This document shows positions 1-8,205 of a stretch of DNA of 64,000 nt, in pieces. How positions within the stretch are numbered: the stretch's first letter is position 1; each line of letters opens with the position of its first letter. The position numbers and the translations under genes were made by a program. This DNA comes from DASSJT01 sp963715025 (GTDB lineage Bacteria > Actinomycetota > Actinomycetes > Actinomycetales > Dermatophilaceae). Under the pieces are notes generated by a model that searched no databases, was not told the DNA's origin, and saw nothing but the letters and a program-made list of their open reading frames with translations. The stretch covers positions 186,001-250,000 of the forward strand of contig CAVQQQ010000003.1 of the NCBI GenBank assembly GCA_963715025.1, written 5' to 3'.

Positions 1-668
1 TGCACGTCCTCCAAACCGAATGGCGTCGGCACGCCGGTGTCATGGAACATGCGGCGCCCGGCGCTCTTGAAGCCGAGGGGCCACAGCCCGGGGGCGGTGC
101 CGTTGAGCGGCAGGCCCAACGCCACGGCGACATCGACCTCGTGCTCCGTGACATTCCATGGCTCGATCAGCGCGGGCCGGCCGTCGACGAAGGACCGGAG
201 CTGCTCCAGCAGGTCGGGGCGCTCGAGCAGTTTCGCGGCGACGCCCCGCGGACTTGCATCCGGCACCACGAGGATGTGCATGCGCCTCCGGACGTCGGTC
301 GGGTCGCTGGGCGACGCGAGCCGGGCGTAGTAGTCGAGGACGCCGTCCGTCGGATGGCCAGACGTGACCAGCATGCTGTCGCACGCGGGAATGCGGCCCA
401 GCATGAGCTGCGAGAGCAGGAAGCGGTGCTCAAGAGCTGACAAGCGTGTGGCGTAGTGCTGCAGCATGCTGTAGCTGAGGCTGAACGACGGCAGCCCGAT
501 GAGCACATGGGACGTTCGCGAGCCAACACTGTTGGCCAGCCAGGCATCGTGCAGCCGAGTCTGAACGTCTTGGAAAGAGTCCACGTAGGCCTCCCCATGC
601 ACCCAGCGCCCGGCGGCGATGGCCGCCGCCTCCCACCAGACTAGGGAGCGGACGGCCCTGGTCACCAT
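1..668 (-). CDS. PGM1-like ATP-grasp peptide ligase, 3' end outside window
   Basis: About 222 codons are open from an ATG at 668 to the window edge, so the C-terminal part is missing. The visible part resembles the N-terminal region of actinobacterial carboxylate-amine ligases related to PGM1 of pheganomycin synthesis. It has a hydrophobic segment HVLIGLPSFSL, a segment around residues 90-105 ending VLDYY, the phrase AAKLLERPDLLEQLR, and then LGFKSAGRRMFHDTGVPTP, which in this family leads into the ATP-grasp fold. The product probably couples ATP hydrolysis to amide-bond formation; substrates are unknown. The start is supported by AGGACGG about 8-12 bases upstream. An upstream start is possible because the frame stays open for some distance. 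The family call rests on remembered motif patterns, not an alignment. Confidence 0.7.
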   Translation of the reverse strand, partial: MVTRAVRSLVWWEAAAIAAGRWVHGEAYVDSFQDVQTRLHDAWLANSVGSRTSHVLIGLPSFSLSYSMLQHYATRLSALEHRFLLSQLMLGRIPACDSMLVTSGHPTDGVLDYYARLASPSDPTDVRRRMHILVVPDASPRGVAAKLLERPDLLEQLRSFVDGRPALIEPWNVTEHEVDVAVALGLPLNGTAPGLWPLGFKSAGRRMFHDTGVPTPFGLEDV

Positions 669-789
669 GGGCCATCCGTCCTGTGAACCAGGCGGACGGT
701 GGCCCTTGCGAGGAGCGGTCACCGGGAAAGCCGAGCCGGGGAAAGGGTCGGCGGGGCGGCTTGGTCTCGGCCCCTTCGTGGCCCTGCGA

Positions 790-1221
790 TCAGGCGCCAG
801 CCAGCCGCGCGACCTCCGGCAGCTCGGTCACGTCGTACCAGAGCAGCTCGTCGTCGTCCTGTCCGGGGACCTCGTCGACATGGAAGGAGGCGACGAGGCG
901 CAGCGGCACCGGCTCGGTGATGTCGACCGTCGAGAGGACATCGGAGCCCTCGCCGCGGCGGGGATCCACCCACGTCGATTCGACGTCGGCAGCCACCACC
1001 ACCCGGCGCACCACGCTCCCCGACGACAGGGCGCCTGCGGCCTCGGCTGCCTCGCACAGAGCGGCATACTCCCGCTCCTCCTCGTCGGCGCTGGGGTGAG
1101 CCCGCTCCAGGCGTGGGGTGACGGCGTGTGCGGCGATCGGGGTGGGCGCGATCGCACGGGCCTCCGCCAGCGCACGCACCATCGGCGGAGTGAGGGGCAC
1201 ATAGATACGGATACGGCTCAT
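790..1221 (-). CDS. DUF6912 family protein
   Basis: A 143-residue soluble protein that starts MSRIRIYVPLTPPMV and ends with ELLWYDVTELPEVARL. This arrangement, a short N-terminal beta strand with PLTP and a C-terminal LLWYD-VTEL block, is typical of the actinobacterial DUF6912 family, whose function is unknown. The central part is acidic and carries a VVVAADV strand. Its start overlaps the stop of the upstream patatin gene by four bases (ATGA type), so the two are probably translated together. No signal peptide or membrane segment is seen. Confidence 0.75.
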   Translation of the reverse strand: MSRIRIYVPLTPPMVRALAEARAIAPTPIAAHAVTPRLERAHPSADEEEREYAALCEAAEAAGALSSGSVVRRVVVAADVESTWVDPRRGEGSDVLSTVDITEPVPLRLVASFHVDEVPGQDDDELLWYDVTELPEVARLAGA

Positions 1222-2258
1222 CCGGCGTCCTCGAAGTGGAGGGAGTCGGGCAGCGGGATCGGGTTCCGGAGCGCCGCCCGCGACGTCCGGACCGAGGTCT
1301 CGACCACCCGCGGCCGTCGCGAGAAGTCCATGGGGTTGGGCCCCATCGCCACCAGGTCCTCCTCCGCAGGCCCCAGCACGGTGACGTCTGCGCCCTCGGC
1401 GCGGACCTTGTCCAGCTCACGCAGGCACCGCAGGGTGACGCGGTAGCGCCAGCGCTGGGCGATGCGGTCGCCGAGCGGCTTTGGCGTCAGCTTGACGAAG
1501 CTCACCTGGGGCGCGAGGACGTAGACCTCGTCCAGGCCGAGGCCGGTCATGAGGTCGAGGTTGGTGGAGGACCACGTGCCGCCGTCGATGTACCGGTCGC
1601 TGTCGATGACGACCGGTTCGTACCACATGGGTATCGCGCAGGAGGCCATCACTGCCCGGGGCAGGTCGACCTCGGGGGCACCCGGGCGGCCGAAGACCAC
1701 CCGGTGCCCGGTGTCGTAGTCGAGCGCTACGATCCCGACGCCAGAACGGTTCGCCCAGCCGGTCGGCGTCACGTGCCCCACGAGCGCTCCGACGGCGTCC
1801 AACCGCCCTCGGCCCTCGGGCAGGAGGGCCGCCAGCACAGCCGTCGGTGGCAGCTGGCGTAGCTGCCGCGCACGTGAGCGCAACATCATGCTGGAGCCGA
1901 CTCCGGGCTTGGGCCGTGGTGGCCGCTCCGGGCCCGTCGCGGTGTCGTAGTCCCAGACGAACCCGGCGAACGGGCCGGAGATGAGAGGCAGTCCCAGCTG
2001 GTGCTGCAACAGGTCGGATGCCGGCACGCCGGAGCCGATCAGCGCGGCGAACACCGAACCCGCGCTCGTGCCCAGGATCTCGTCGAACATGCGGGCATCC
2101 AGGTCCAGGTGCTCTTCCAGCGCCCTGAGGGCACCTGCTGTCCAGGCCGCCCCGAGGACACCGCCACCGCCGAGCACCAGCCCGCGACGCACCGGTCGCG
2201 CAGGTCCGGCCGAGCGCGAAGGCCGGGCAGAGCCGTCGGGATGGGGCACGGATGTCAT
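1218..2258 (-). CDS. Patatin-like phospholipase
   Basis: 346 residues. The patatin fold is shown by a glycine-rich oxyanion loop (GGGG near residues 30-33), the nucleophile elbow GTSAG with catalytic Ser near residue 65, and the second catalytic element IDGG with its Asp before WSSTN. The enzyme should hydrolyse acyl esters of phospholipids or neutral lipids in the cytoplasm. I chose ATG 2258 because GGTGAGG lies nine bases upstream; an ATG at 2267 touches that site. It directly follows a wax ester/diacylglycerol acyltransferase gene, whose stop is about 11 bases upstream, so a lipase and a lipid synthase form one unit. This suggests turnover of storage lipid, an inference from context. Confidence 0.88.
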   Translation of the reverse strand: MTSVPHPDGSARPSRSAGPARPVRRGLVLGGGGVLGAAWTAGALRALEEHLDLDARMFDEILGTSAGSVFAALIGSGVPASDLLQHQLGLPLISGPFAGFVWDYDTATGPERPPRPKPGVGSSMMLRSRARQLRQLPPTAVLAALLPEGRGRLDAVGALVGHVTPTGWANRSGVGIVALDYDTGHRVVFGRPGAPEVDLPRAVMASCAIPMWYEPVVIDSDRYIDGGTWSSTNLDLMTGLGLDEVYVLAPQVSFVKLTPKPLGDRIAQRWRYRVTLRCLRELDKVRAEGADVTVLGPAEEDLVAMGPNPMDFSRRPRVVETSVRTSRAALRNPIPLPDSLHFEDAG

Positions 2259-2269
2259 CGGCGCCATCC

Positions 2270-3694
2270 TCACCGGCCGGAGGCCCTCGAGTCGAGCAGC
2301 TCGTCCAGCGAGTCGACAATGCTCTGCCCCAGCACGTCGGCGTCGGGCATGGCGTCGCGATCGGCGTTGAGCCCGTAGTAGACCCCGCCGTCGTAGGAGG
2401 TCAGCCCGATGGCGAGCGCCTGCCCGCGGGCGAGCGGGATCACGGGGTAGGTCGACAGCATCCTGGCCCCGCCGGCATACAGAGGGTGCTGTGGCCCGGG
2501 CACATTCGTGATGACGACGTTGAACAGCCGTCTGGACATCGCGCTGCCCAGGCGGGCTCCTAGCGAGTGCAGCGTGGGCGGCGCGAAGCCGGCCAGCCCC
2601 GCGAGCGACTCGGCCCCGACAGCCTGGCCGCCCTCCATCTGCTGGCGCATCGCGAACGCAATCTGGTGCAGCCGCATCGACGCCCCCGGCTCCCCCACCG
2701 GAAGGTTGACGAAGCAGGCCCGGACCCGGTTGCCGACCTGCGAGCGCGGCTCGTCGTCGTAGACGCTGATCGGGACCATGGCCCGCACCGTGGTTCCGGG
2801 GTGGACCGCCTCGCCACGGGTCAGCAGCCACGCGCGGAAGGCACCCGTGATGGTGGCCAGGATCACGTCGTTGATGGTGACGTCCTCGGCGTAGTTGCCG
2901 CGGGTCAGGCGGGCCCGCACCTTCTTGTAGTCGTCGAGGTCGGTGCCGACCATGACGTAGCGGCGCGCCTCGCCCACGTGGGCGTTCAGCGGCGACGTGG
3001 GGGCCGGCCGAGCAGAGGCGCGCGCCAGGGTGGAGGCCACGTCACCGGCCATGGAGAGCACCCGCGTGCCCGTGGCCCTGACGTCGGCGATGCCGCCGCG
3101 GATGTTCTCGACGACCTGGCTGGGACGACGCACGGCGTCGATCAGGGCGTCGGTCAGCAGCACGGCAGACGACGGCTCGGGCGCCGGCCGCCAGGTGTCG
3201 GACAGCGGCGCGTCGCTGCTGGGGTCGCCCTCGACGATGAGATGCGCGATGTCGACCGCATGGATGCCGTCGACGAGGGCCTGATGGGACTTCGTGATGA
3301 CGGCGAACCGGCCCTGCGCCAAGCCCTCGACGAGGTAGACCTCCCACAGCGGGCGGTGCCGGTCGAGCGGCCGCGGCTGGATCCGCGCCACGAGCTCCTG
3401 GAGCTGCTCGTCGCTCCCCGGTCGCGGCAGGGCCGAGCGGCGCACGTGGTAGGTCAGGTCGAAGTTCTCGTCGTCGACCCACACCGGGTTGGCGAGCCGG
3501 CCCGGGACCTCCCGGATGCGCTGCCGGTAGCGGGGAACGAACGCGATCCGCCGCGAGATGAGCGCGACGAGGCGGTCGTAGTCGAACCCGGCGTCGGGCG
3601 GGTCGAACACCATGACCGAGCCCACGTGCATGGGCGTGCTCGCCTCCTCGAGGTAGAGGAAGGAGGCATCCAGGGAAGTCAGCCGATCTGCCAC
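2270..3694 (-). CDS. Wax ester synthase/diacylglycerol O-acyltransferase (WS/DGAT)
   Basis: 474 residues, the usual length of the bacterial WS/DGAT family. The N-terminus LTSLDASFLYLEE is characteristic. The catalytic motif, normally HHxxxDG, appears as HQALVDG at about residues 137-143: the catalytic second His is replaced by Gln or the register is shifted, while the Asp-Gly is kept. PLDRHRPLWEV and the C-terminal GNRVRACFVNLP region are also family hallmarks. Members join acyl-CoA to diacylglycerol or fatty alcohol at the membrane face. The start GTG at 3694 gives the expected N-terminus; a longer frame to 3769 adds a non-conserved leader. It is coupled to the patatin gene downstream. Confidence 0.88.
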   Translation of the reverse strand: MADRLTSLDASFLYLEEASTPMHVGSVMVFDPPDAGFDYDRLVALISRRIAFVPRYRQRIREVPGRLANPVWVDDENFDLTYHVRRSALPRPGSDEQLQELVARIQPRPLDRHRPLWEVYLVEGLAQGRFAVITKSHQALVDGIHAVDIAHLIVEGDPSSDAPLSDTWRPAPEPSSAVLLTDALIDAVRRPSQVVENIRGGIADVRATGTRVLSMAGDVASTLARASARPAPTSPLNAHVGEARRYVMVGTDLDDYKKVRARLTRGNYAEDVTINDVILATITGAFRAWLLTRGEAVHPGTTVRAMVPISVYDDEPRSQVGNRVRACFVNLPVGEPGASMRLHQIAFAMRQQMEGGQAVGAESLAGLAGFAPPTLHSLGARLGSAMSRRLFNVVITNVPGPQHPLYAGGARMLSTYPVIPLARGQALAIGLTSYDGGVYYGLNADRDAMPDADVLGQSIVDSLDELLDSRASGR

Positions 3695-3745
3695 AGGACC
3701 ATGGTCCCAGAACCGCGCCCACCATCGCTGTCTACACTGCCCGAC

Positions 3746-4198
3746 GTGACCAAGGCGATCCTGAGACACCCTCTGTCGTATGCCGTCGGGCTGGCCCTCG
3801 CGGCCAGCCTCGCCGCGTGCGGGGGCTCATCCTCGGCGGACCCGACGGCCTCGACAGGAACGCAGGCTCCCACCCAGGCACCAACGCAGGCTCCCGCTCC
3901 CACCCAGGCACCCACCCAGGCCCAGACCCAGAAGTCGCCGGAGCTCATGGTGATCACGATCACGGGGCGGAAGGTCGATCCGGAACCCTCGACGGTCAGC
4001 CTCGCCATTGGCGAGTCGCTCACCCTGGCGGTCACGAGCGACCACGACAACACCCTTCACGCCCATGGGTTCGACGTCGAGAAGGCCCTGGTCGCCGGCC
4101 AGCAGACCACGGTCACGCTGACCGGCAAGACCGCGGGCAGCTACGAGGTGGAGACCCACGACCCAGAGCTGCGCCTCCTCGTGGTCGATGTCCGCTGA
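3746..4198 (+). CDS. Small lipoprotein with APTQ repeats, cupredoxin-like
   Basis: 150 residues. A signal sequence ends in a lipobox LAAC with Cys at residue 25, so the mature protein should be lipid-anchored outside the membrane. A low-complexity linker follows, with repeated APTQ units (about residues 38-62), then a compact beta-rich domain with HDNTLHAHGFD and VETHDPELRL. The His-rich strands and overall size recall cupredoxin-like domains, but a full copper site (His, Cys, His, Met) is not obvious, so this is a weak assignment. GTG at 3746 is the start that places the signal peptide at the N-terminus. The stop overlaps the start of the membrane protein downstream by 11 bases, which implies the two act together. 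Confidence 0.7.
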   Translation: MTKAILRHPLSYAVGLALAASLAACGGSSSADPTASTGTQAPTQAPTQAPAPTQAPTQAQTQKSPELMVITITGRKVDPEPSTVSLAIGESLTLAVTSDHDNTLHAHGFDVEKALVAGQQTTVTLTGKTAGSYEVETHDPELRLLVVDVR

Positions 4199-5546
4199 CG
4201 TGGTGTCCGTGTCCGCCGAGATGGGTCGTCTCACCGGCCTCGCCGCACTCCCAGCGCACGGTGTCGGCTCGCGCGAAGACCTGCCCCTCCCGTTCGCGTA
4301 CGTCCTCGTGGGCGCCGCCCTCGCCCTGGCGGTCTCGTTCGTGGCCCTCGGCGTCGGCTGGCGCACCCCGAAGATTCGCGCGGAGGACGGCCTGCTGCTC
4401 CCCGGCGGAGTTCAGCGCTTCCTCGACAGCCGGGTCGTCCGCGCCCTCGTCGTGGCGGCCGGGCTCGCCCTCACTGTCTGGACCCTGCTCGCCCTGGTCG
4501 CAGGCCAGGACGACGCCAACAACCCGGTGCCGTACGTCGTCTTCGTGTGGCTCTGGGTCGGCCTCGCCTTCGCCTCCATCCTGCTCGGGCCGGTATGGAG
4601 CCTGCTCAACCCGGTGCACTGGCTGCACCGCGGGATCCTTGCGGCGGCGCGGATCGCTCCCGACTTCGCCCTCACCGAGCGGCAGGTGGGCTACTGGCCG
4701 GCCGCGCTGGGACTGTTCGCCTTCGTCTGGCTCGAGCTGGTGGCGCCCGACAACACCAGCCTGACCACGATGCGCGTGGCCATCGTGGGATTCCTGCTGA
4801 TCGACCTCGTACTGGCCCTCGTCCTCGGGGCGAGGGCCCACCGCGAGGCGGACCCGTTCGAGGCCTGGTCACGTCTCCTGGGCACCCTCAGCGTCCTCGG
4901 CCGTCGCACCGACCGGCGTTGGGTGGCGCGCACTCCCGTCCACGGGCCGATCCTGCTGGCGATCCGGCCCGGGCTCCTGGCCACCGCGTCCGTGATGCTC
5001 GGCAGCACGGCATACGACAGCTTTGCGGGGCAGCCGCGCTGGTTCACCTTCGCGCAGGGCATGTCGCACCCGCGGCTTGTCGAGACGCTCGGGCTCCTGG
5101 CCATGTGCGTGCTCGTCGCCGCCCTGCTCTATGGGGCGACCGCGCTGTCGGCGCGGCTCGCAAGCCAGCCCGTCCGCGGCATGGCCTCGGCCTTCGCCCC
5201 CTCGCTCCTGCCCATCGCGGCCGGCTACCTGGTGGCGCACTACTGGTCCCTGTGGGTCTGGGAGGGAACCAACGCGCTGGCCAAACTGAGCGACCCGCTG
5301 GGCACGGGCGCGAACTGGCTGGGTACCGCCCACCTCACCCCGCCGGCCGCCCTCATCGCACCCGGCTTCGTGTCGGTGCTGCAGGTGGTCGCCATCGTGA
5401 CCGGCCACGTGCTCGGCGTGGTCGTGGCGCACGAGCGGGCCGTGGCGCTGTTCGACCGGCGCACGGCCGTGGTCGGGCAGCTGCCCCTCGTCATGGTGAT
5501 GGTGCTGTACACCTGCGCGGGCCTCACCCTGCTGTTCAGCCACTGA
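4188..5546 (+). CDS. Polytopic membrane protein, partner of the preceding lipoprotein
   Basis: 452 residues with about ten hydrophobic segments, for example FAYVLVGAALALAVSF and LPLVMVMVLYTCAGLTL at the C-terminus. I do not recognise a catalytic motif. Conserved-looking polar features inside or near helices are LNPVHWLHRG, a PRWFTF loop and HYWSLWVWEG. The gene begins 11 bases inside the lipoprotein gene, so translation is likely coupled. Similar unannotated membrane proteins occur next to cupredoxin-like lipoproteins in actinobacteria, which would fit metal handling or respiration, but that is inference. The next gene is convergent and close, with no clear terminator between. Confidence 0.75.
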   Translation: MSADVVSVSAEMGRLTGLAALPAHGVGSREDLPLPFAYVLVGAALALAVSFVALGVGWRTPKIRAEDGLLLPGGVQRFLDSRVVRALVVAAGLALTVWTLLALVAGQDDANNPVPYVVFVWLWVGLAFASILLGPVWSLLNPVHWLHRGILAAARIAPDFALTERQVGYWPAALGLFAFVWLELVAPDNTSLTTMRVAIVGFLLIDLVLALVLGARAHREADPFEAWSRLLGTLSVLGRRTDRRWVARTPVHGPILLAIRPGLLATASVMLGSTAYDSFAGQPRWFTFAQGMSHPRLVETLGLLAMCVLVAALLYGATALSARLASQPVRGMASAFAPSLLPIAAGYLVAHYWSLWVWEGTNALAKLSDPLGTGANWLGTAHLTPPAALIAPGFVSVLQVVAIVTGHVLGVVVAHERAVALFDRRTAVVGQLPLVMVMVLYTCAGLTLLFSH

Positions 5547-5612
5547 CGTCGCCCCTCAGCGCCGACTCTGCTTCAGCGCCGCTCCCGCCCCGCAACGCGT
5601 GGCCGGGAGCCT

Positions 5613-7028
5613 TCAGCGCCTCAGCAGAGCTCTTCTGCGGCGCCCCGCGCGCGAGTCGGCGGCGGCGGGCAGGCAGGCCTCTGCGAGGGCTCGGATCGCG
5701 CCCCGCACCGCGGTGTTGGGCGCCTGCTCGATGAGGCTGCGGCCGGCCAGCATGGCAGCGTCGAGCGTGGCCGGGTCGAACGGCACGAACGACAGGTCGT
5801 CCATTCCGGCGAACCGCGACAACGCCTCGCTGATCGCGCGCTCCGGTCGAGGGCCGACCGCGCCAGGGCGCACCTTGTTGACCACGACTCGGGGTCGCGG
5901 CGAGGGCACGGTGCCGATCTCCTGGACCGCGCGCACCAGGCGCTGCAGGCCGATCGGCTCGGCCGAGCCGACCACCAGCAGCTCGTCGGCCCGCTCGAGG
6001 ACGGTCAGGGTAGCGGCGTTGCGCCGCGGCGCTAGGGTGTCGTAGCTGAGCTCCTCGTCGTCCTCGACGCTGAAGCCGCAGTCCACAACGACGCAGGCGG
6101 CCAACCTGCGGCCAAGGCCCAGGATGTGCTCGACGGCGGAGGCGCGCAGCTCAGGCCAGCGATCAGAGCGGGGTATGCCGGTCAGCACCCTCAGCCGCTC
6201 GGTCACCTCGGGTGCGAGACGGGCTAGGGTCGGCAGGTCGAGGGTGCCGTGCTCGGACGCCCGGGCTGCAGCGGCCATGCCGGGTGCCTCGTCCAGGACG
6301 GACAGGGCCTGCGCGATCGACGCGCCGTAGGTGTCAGCGTCGACGAGCAGCGTGGGCATGCCGGAGGCGGCGAACTCGGCGGCGATACCTATCGACACGG
6401 TGGTGCGGCCGGGCGAGCCGATCGGGCCCCAGACGGCGATCACCCGTCCGGGGACCGTGTCCGGGCCTGGGTCCGGCGGGTGGCCGGTGTGGATCGGGTC
6501 GCCGGGATAGGTCGGCCGGCCCGAGTGCTTGGGCTGCGCCCGGCTGACCGAGGGGGTCTGGCCAGGGGCCTCCGGGCGTCCATCGGCCCCTGCCTCGATC
6601 GGGTCCGGGGGCCCCTCGGTCTCGGCGGCGCCGTCGGCACCGAGCTCGAAGTCGAGTTCCGCGAGCGGGTCGTGGGCGGCGACGGGCCCGGCAAGAACTT
6701 CCTCGATCTGGTTGGTCGTCGCGGTGACCCCGAGGATGCTGGCGACGCCGAGCTGGCGCAGGCGCCGCTCCCCTGCGTCGTCACCCGGTGCCAGCGCACC
6801 CACGACGCGGACGCCGTGCGCGGCGAGGTGGCTGAGGGCGTCGCGGTCCAGCCAGCGCACGTCGGGTGACACGACGGCGACGTCGGCGAGGCCAGCCGAT
6901 GCGGCGGCAAGGAGGTCAGCCAGGTCGGCGCACCGGCGCACCAGGCTGATCTCGCTGGAGCTCTCTACGGCGGTGGCGAATCCAGCTTCCCAGTCATGGC
7001 CGAGCACGGTGATCAGGCGCAGGCTCAC
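5613..7028 (-). CDS. CpaE/MinD-like P-loop ATPase (orphan Flp-type)
   Basis: 471 residues. Residues 1-115 resemble the receiver-like N-terminal domain of CpaE/TadZ proteins. A Pro- and Gly-rich linker covers residues about 130-195. The MinD/ParA ATPase domain follows, with a deviant Walker A GPIGSPGRTT at about 201-210, LLVDADTYG, and VVDCGFS. The Lys normally found in the deviant P loop (KGG) is replaced by Ser-Pro-Gly, so nucleotide use may be altered. Proteins of this group position pili or secretion machines at the membrane. The start overlaps the stop of the SAF-domain gene by four bases. No pilin or pilus ATPase lies beside it, unlike the full tad locus at 26-35 kb. Confidence 0.8.
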   Translation of the reverse strand: MSLRLITVLGHDWEAGFATAVESSSEISLVRRCADLADLLAAASAGLADVAVVSPDVRWLDRDALSHLAAHGVRVVGALAPGDDAGERRLRQLGVASILGVTATTNQIEEVLAGPVAAHDPLAELDFELGADGAAETEGPPDPIEAGADGRPEAPGQTPSVSRAQPKHSGRPTYPGDPIHTGHPPDPGPDTVPGRVIAVWGPIGSPGRTTVSIGIAAEFAASGMPTLLVDADTYGASIAQALSVLDEAPGMAAAARASEHGTLDLPTLARLAPEVTERLRVLTGIPRSDRWPELRASAVEHILGLGRRLAACVVVDCGFSVEDDEELSYDTLAPRRNAATLTVLERADELLVVGSAEPIGLQRLVRAVQEIGTVPSPRPRVVVNKVRPGAVGPRPERAISEALSRFAGMDDLSFVPFDPATLDAAMLAGRSLIEQAPNTAVRGAIRALAEACLPAAADSRAGRRRRALLRR

Positions 7029-7693
7029 CGGTCGGTCCTCACCCGGGAGCCTGGGACGGGCACGAGTGTGACCTTGGCCCCGACGTCGACTTTCGCGATG
7101 AGGTCCTTGACCTGGTCGACGGGCGCCATCACCTGGACCGCCTGCGCGGCGGTTGCCGCGCTGCCCAGCCCCGTGCTGCTCTTGGCCAGGCGCGAGACGG
7201 AGACCGCCTGCAGGGCAAGTTCCGGACCCTCGAAGTCGCCGGTGGAGCTGCCCTTGACCGGCGGGTTGACGTAGACGTCGACGACCGAGCCGACCACGAG
7301 GGCCGAGGCCGACGTCGCGTCAACCATGAGTGTGAGCGGTTGCAGGGAGACCTGGTCGCGGCTGCCAAGAGCCGTCAGCGGCACCAGCTCGCCCTGGCGC
7401 ACCTCCCTCAGGACGTACGTCTCCGGAGCCAGGTCGGCCGCGGCGCTGAGGTAGGCGGCAGTGCTGTCGCCGAGCTGAACGTCCACGCGGGTGAGCCGTT
7501 CGGCGGTCAGGGCCTCGCCCGGGAGCAGGTGAACCTTCGCGGCATACACCGGAATCCGGTCGTCGGCGTGGGCCATCGCGAGGGACCCGATCACGGAAGA
7601 CAACAGGACGAGCAGGATGCCGACGAGCAGCCGGCCATCTCGCCACGAGGGTCTGCGCAGACGCGTGGCCGTGGGAGTGGGCAGGTCGGGCAT
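7025..7693 (-). CDS. SAF-domain (CpaB/RcpC-like) membrane-anchored protein
   Basis: 222 residues with one N-terminal transmembrane segment (LLVGILLVLLSSVIGSLAM) and an extracytoplasmic SAF domain starting IPVYAAKVHLLPGEAL, followed by a LREVRQGELVPL block and a VGSVVDVYVNP strand. This is the plan of CpaB/RcpC, the periplasmic component of Flp pilus assembly. The start ATG 7693 has a GAGGGGG site upstream; longer frames to 7807 lack support. It is translationally coupled to the CpaE-like gene and divergent from the BldC-like regulator. Confidence 0.82.
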   Translation of the reverse strand: MPDLPTPTATRLRRPSWRDGRLLVGILLVLLSSVIGSLAMAHADDRIPVYAAKVHLLPGEALTAERLTRVDVQLGDSTAAYLSAAADLAPETYVLREVRQGELVPLTALGSRDQVSLQPLTLMVDATSASALVVGSVVDVYVNPPVKGSSTGDFEGPELALQAVSVSRLAKSSTGLGSAATAAQAVQVMAPVDQVKDLIAKVDVGAKVTLVPVPGSRVRTDR

Positions 7694-7796
7694 GGCGGGT
7701 GGGCCCCCTCGCGTGCTGGGCGGTTGCTGGGCGGAGTCTGGACAAAGCGGGTAAACACCCCGTCCAACCACGGCCAAACGGATAGTTCCGAATCGC

Positions 7797-7848
7797 TTGA
7801 CTAGCATGCAAACGATGCCGAAAGATAAAGGTCAAGAGATGGTCAAGA
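7797..7848 (+). promoter_or_regulatory. Possible promoter and operator upstream of the BldC-like gene
   Basis: This AT-richer stretch in the divergent region contains TTGACT (7797-7802) followed after about 18 bases by AAAGAT, a plausible sigma-70-type pair. Two direct copies of GGTCAAGA lie at 7830-7837 and 7841-7848, eleven bases apart, so they face the same side of the helix. That is a usual layout for a regulator that binds direct repeats. No experimental support; the promoter call is tentative. Confidence 0.35.
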
Positions 7849-7914
7849 AACCGTAAGGGTTCTTCCAAAGCCGCCTCCCAGCCGTTCAGCAGCCTCGACG
7901 AGAAGGGCCCCCTC

Positions 7915-8160
7915 ATGGCGAAGCGTTTCATCCAGCTGTCGGAAGTGTCCGAGATCCTCGACATCTCCTCCGCCCAGGCCTACGCCCTCGTGCGCTCTGG
8001 CGATTTGCCCGCCATCAAGGTCGGCGGGCGTGGGCAGTGGCGGGTCGAGGTCACCGAGCTCGAGTCCTACATCCAGCGGATGTACTCCCAGACCAAGACG
8101 TTCGTGAAGGCCCACCCGTTCGGCCAGGGCGTCGACGAGGAGGAGTCCGACATCGCCTGA
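7915..8160 (+). CDS. BldC/excisionase-type MerR-fold DNA-binding protein
   Basis: 81 residues. Nearly the whole length is a winged helix-turn-helix domain: RFIQLSEVSEILDIS, then SSAQAYALVRSGDLPAIKVG and GQWRVEVTELESYI. This matches small BldC-like regulators and excisionase-family proteins. BldC delays sporulation genes in Streptomyces; here the target is unknown. GAGAAGGG lies about nine bases before the ATG. It is divergent from the SAF/CpaE-like pair and may regulate it. The acidic tail DEEESDIA is outside the fold. Confidence 0.85.
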   Translation: MAKRFIQLSEVSEILDISSAQAYALVRSGDLPAIKVGGRGQWRVEVTELESYIQRMYSQTKTFVKAHPFGQGVDEEESDIA

Positions 8161-8205
8161 CTTCTCGACCAGACCTCCCTGACCGACCCAGATCCTCTCC
8201 ATCGG

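Noticed and set aside
42..440. Plus-strand open frames over the first 670 bases
   Set aside because: They are shadows; the minus frame from ATG 668 gives a sensible ATP-grasp-like protein over its whole length.
2567..3745. Long plus-strand frame in front of the lipoprotein start
   Set aside because: It mirrors the WS/DGAT gene on the minus strand and has no conserved sequence; the lipobox protein begins at GTG 3746.
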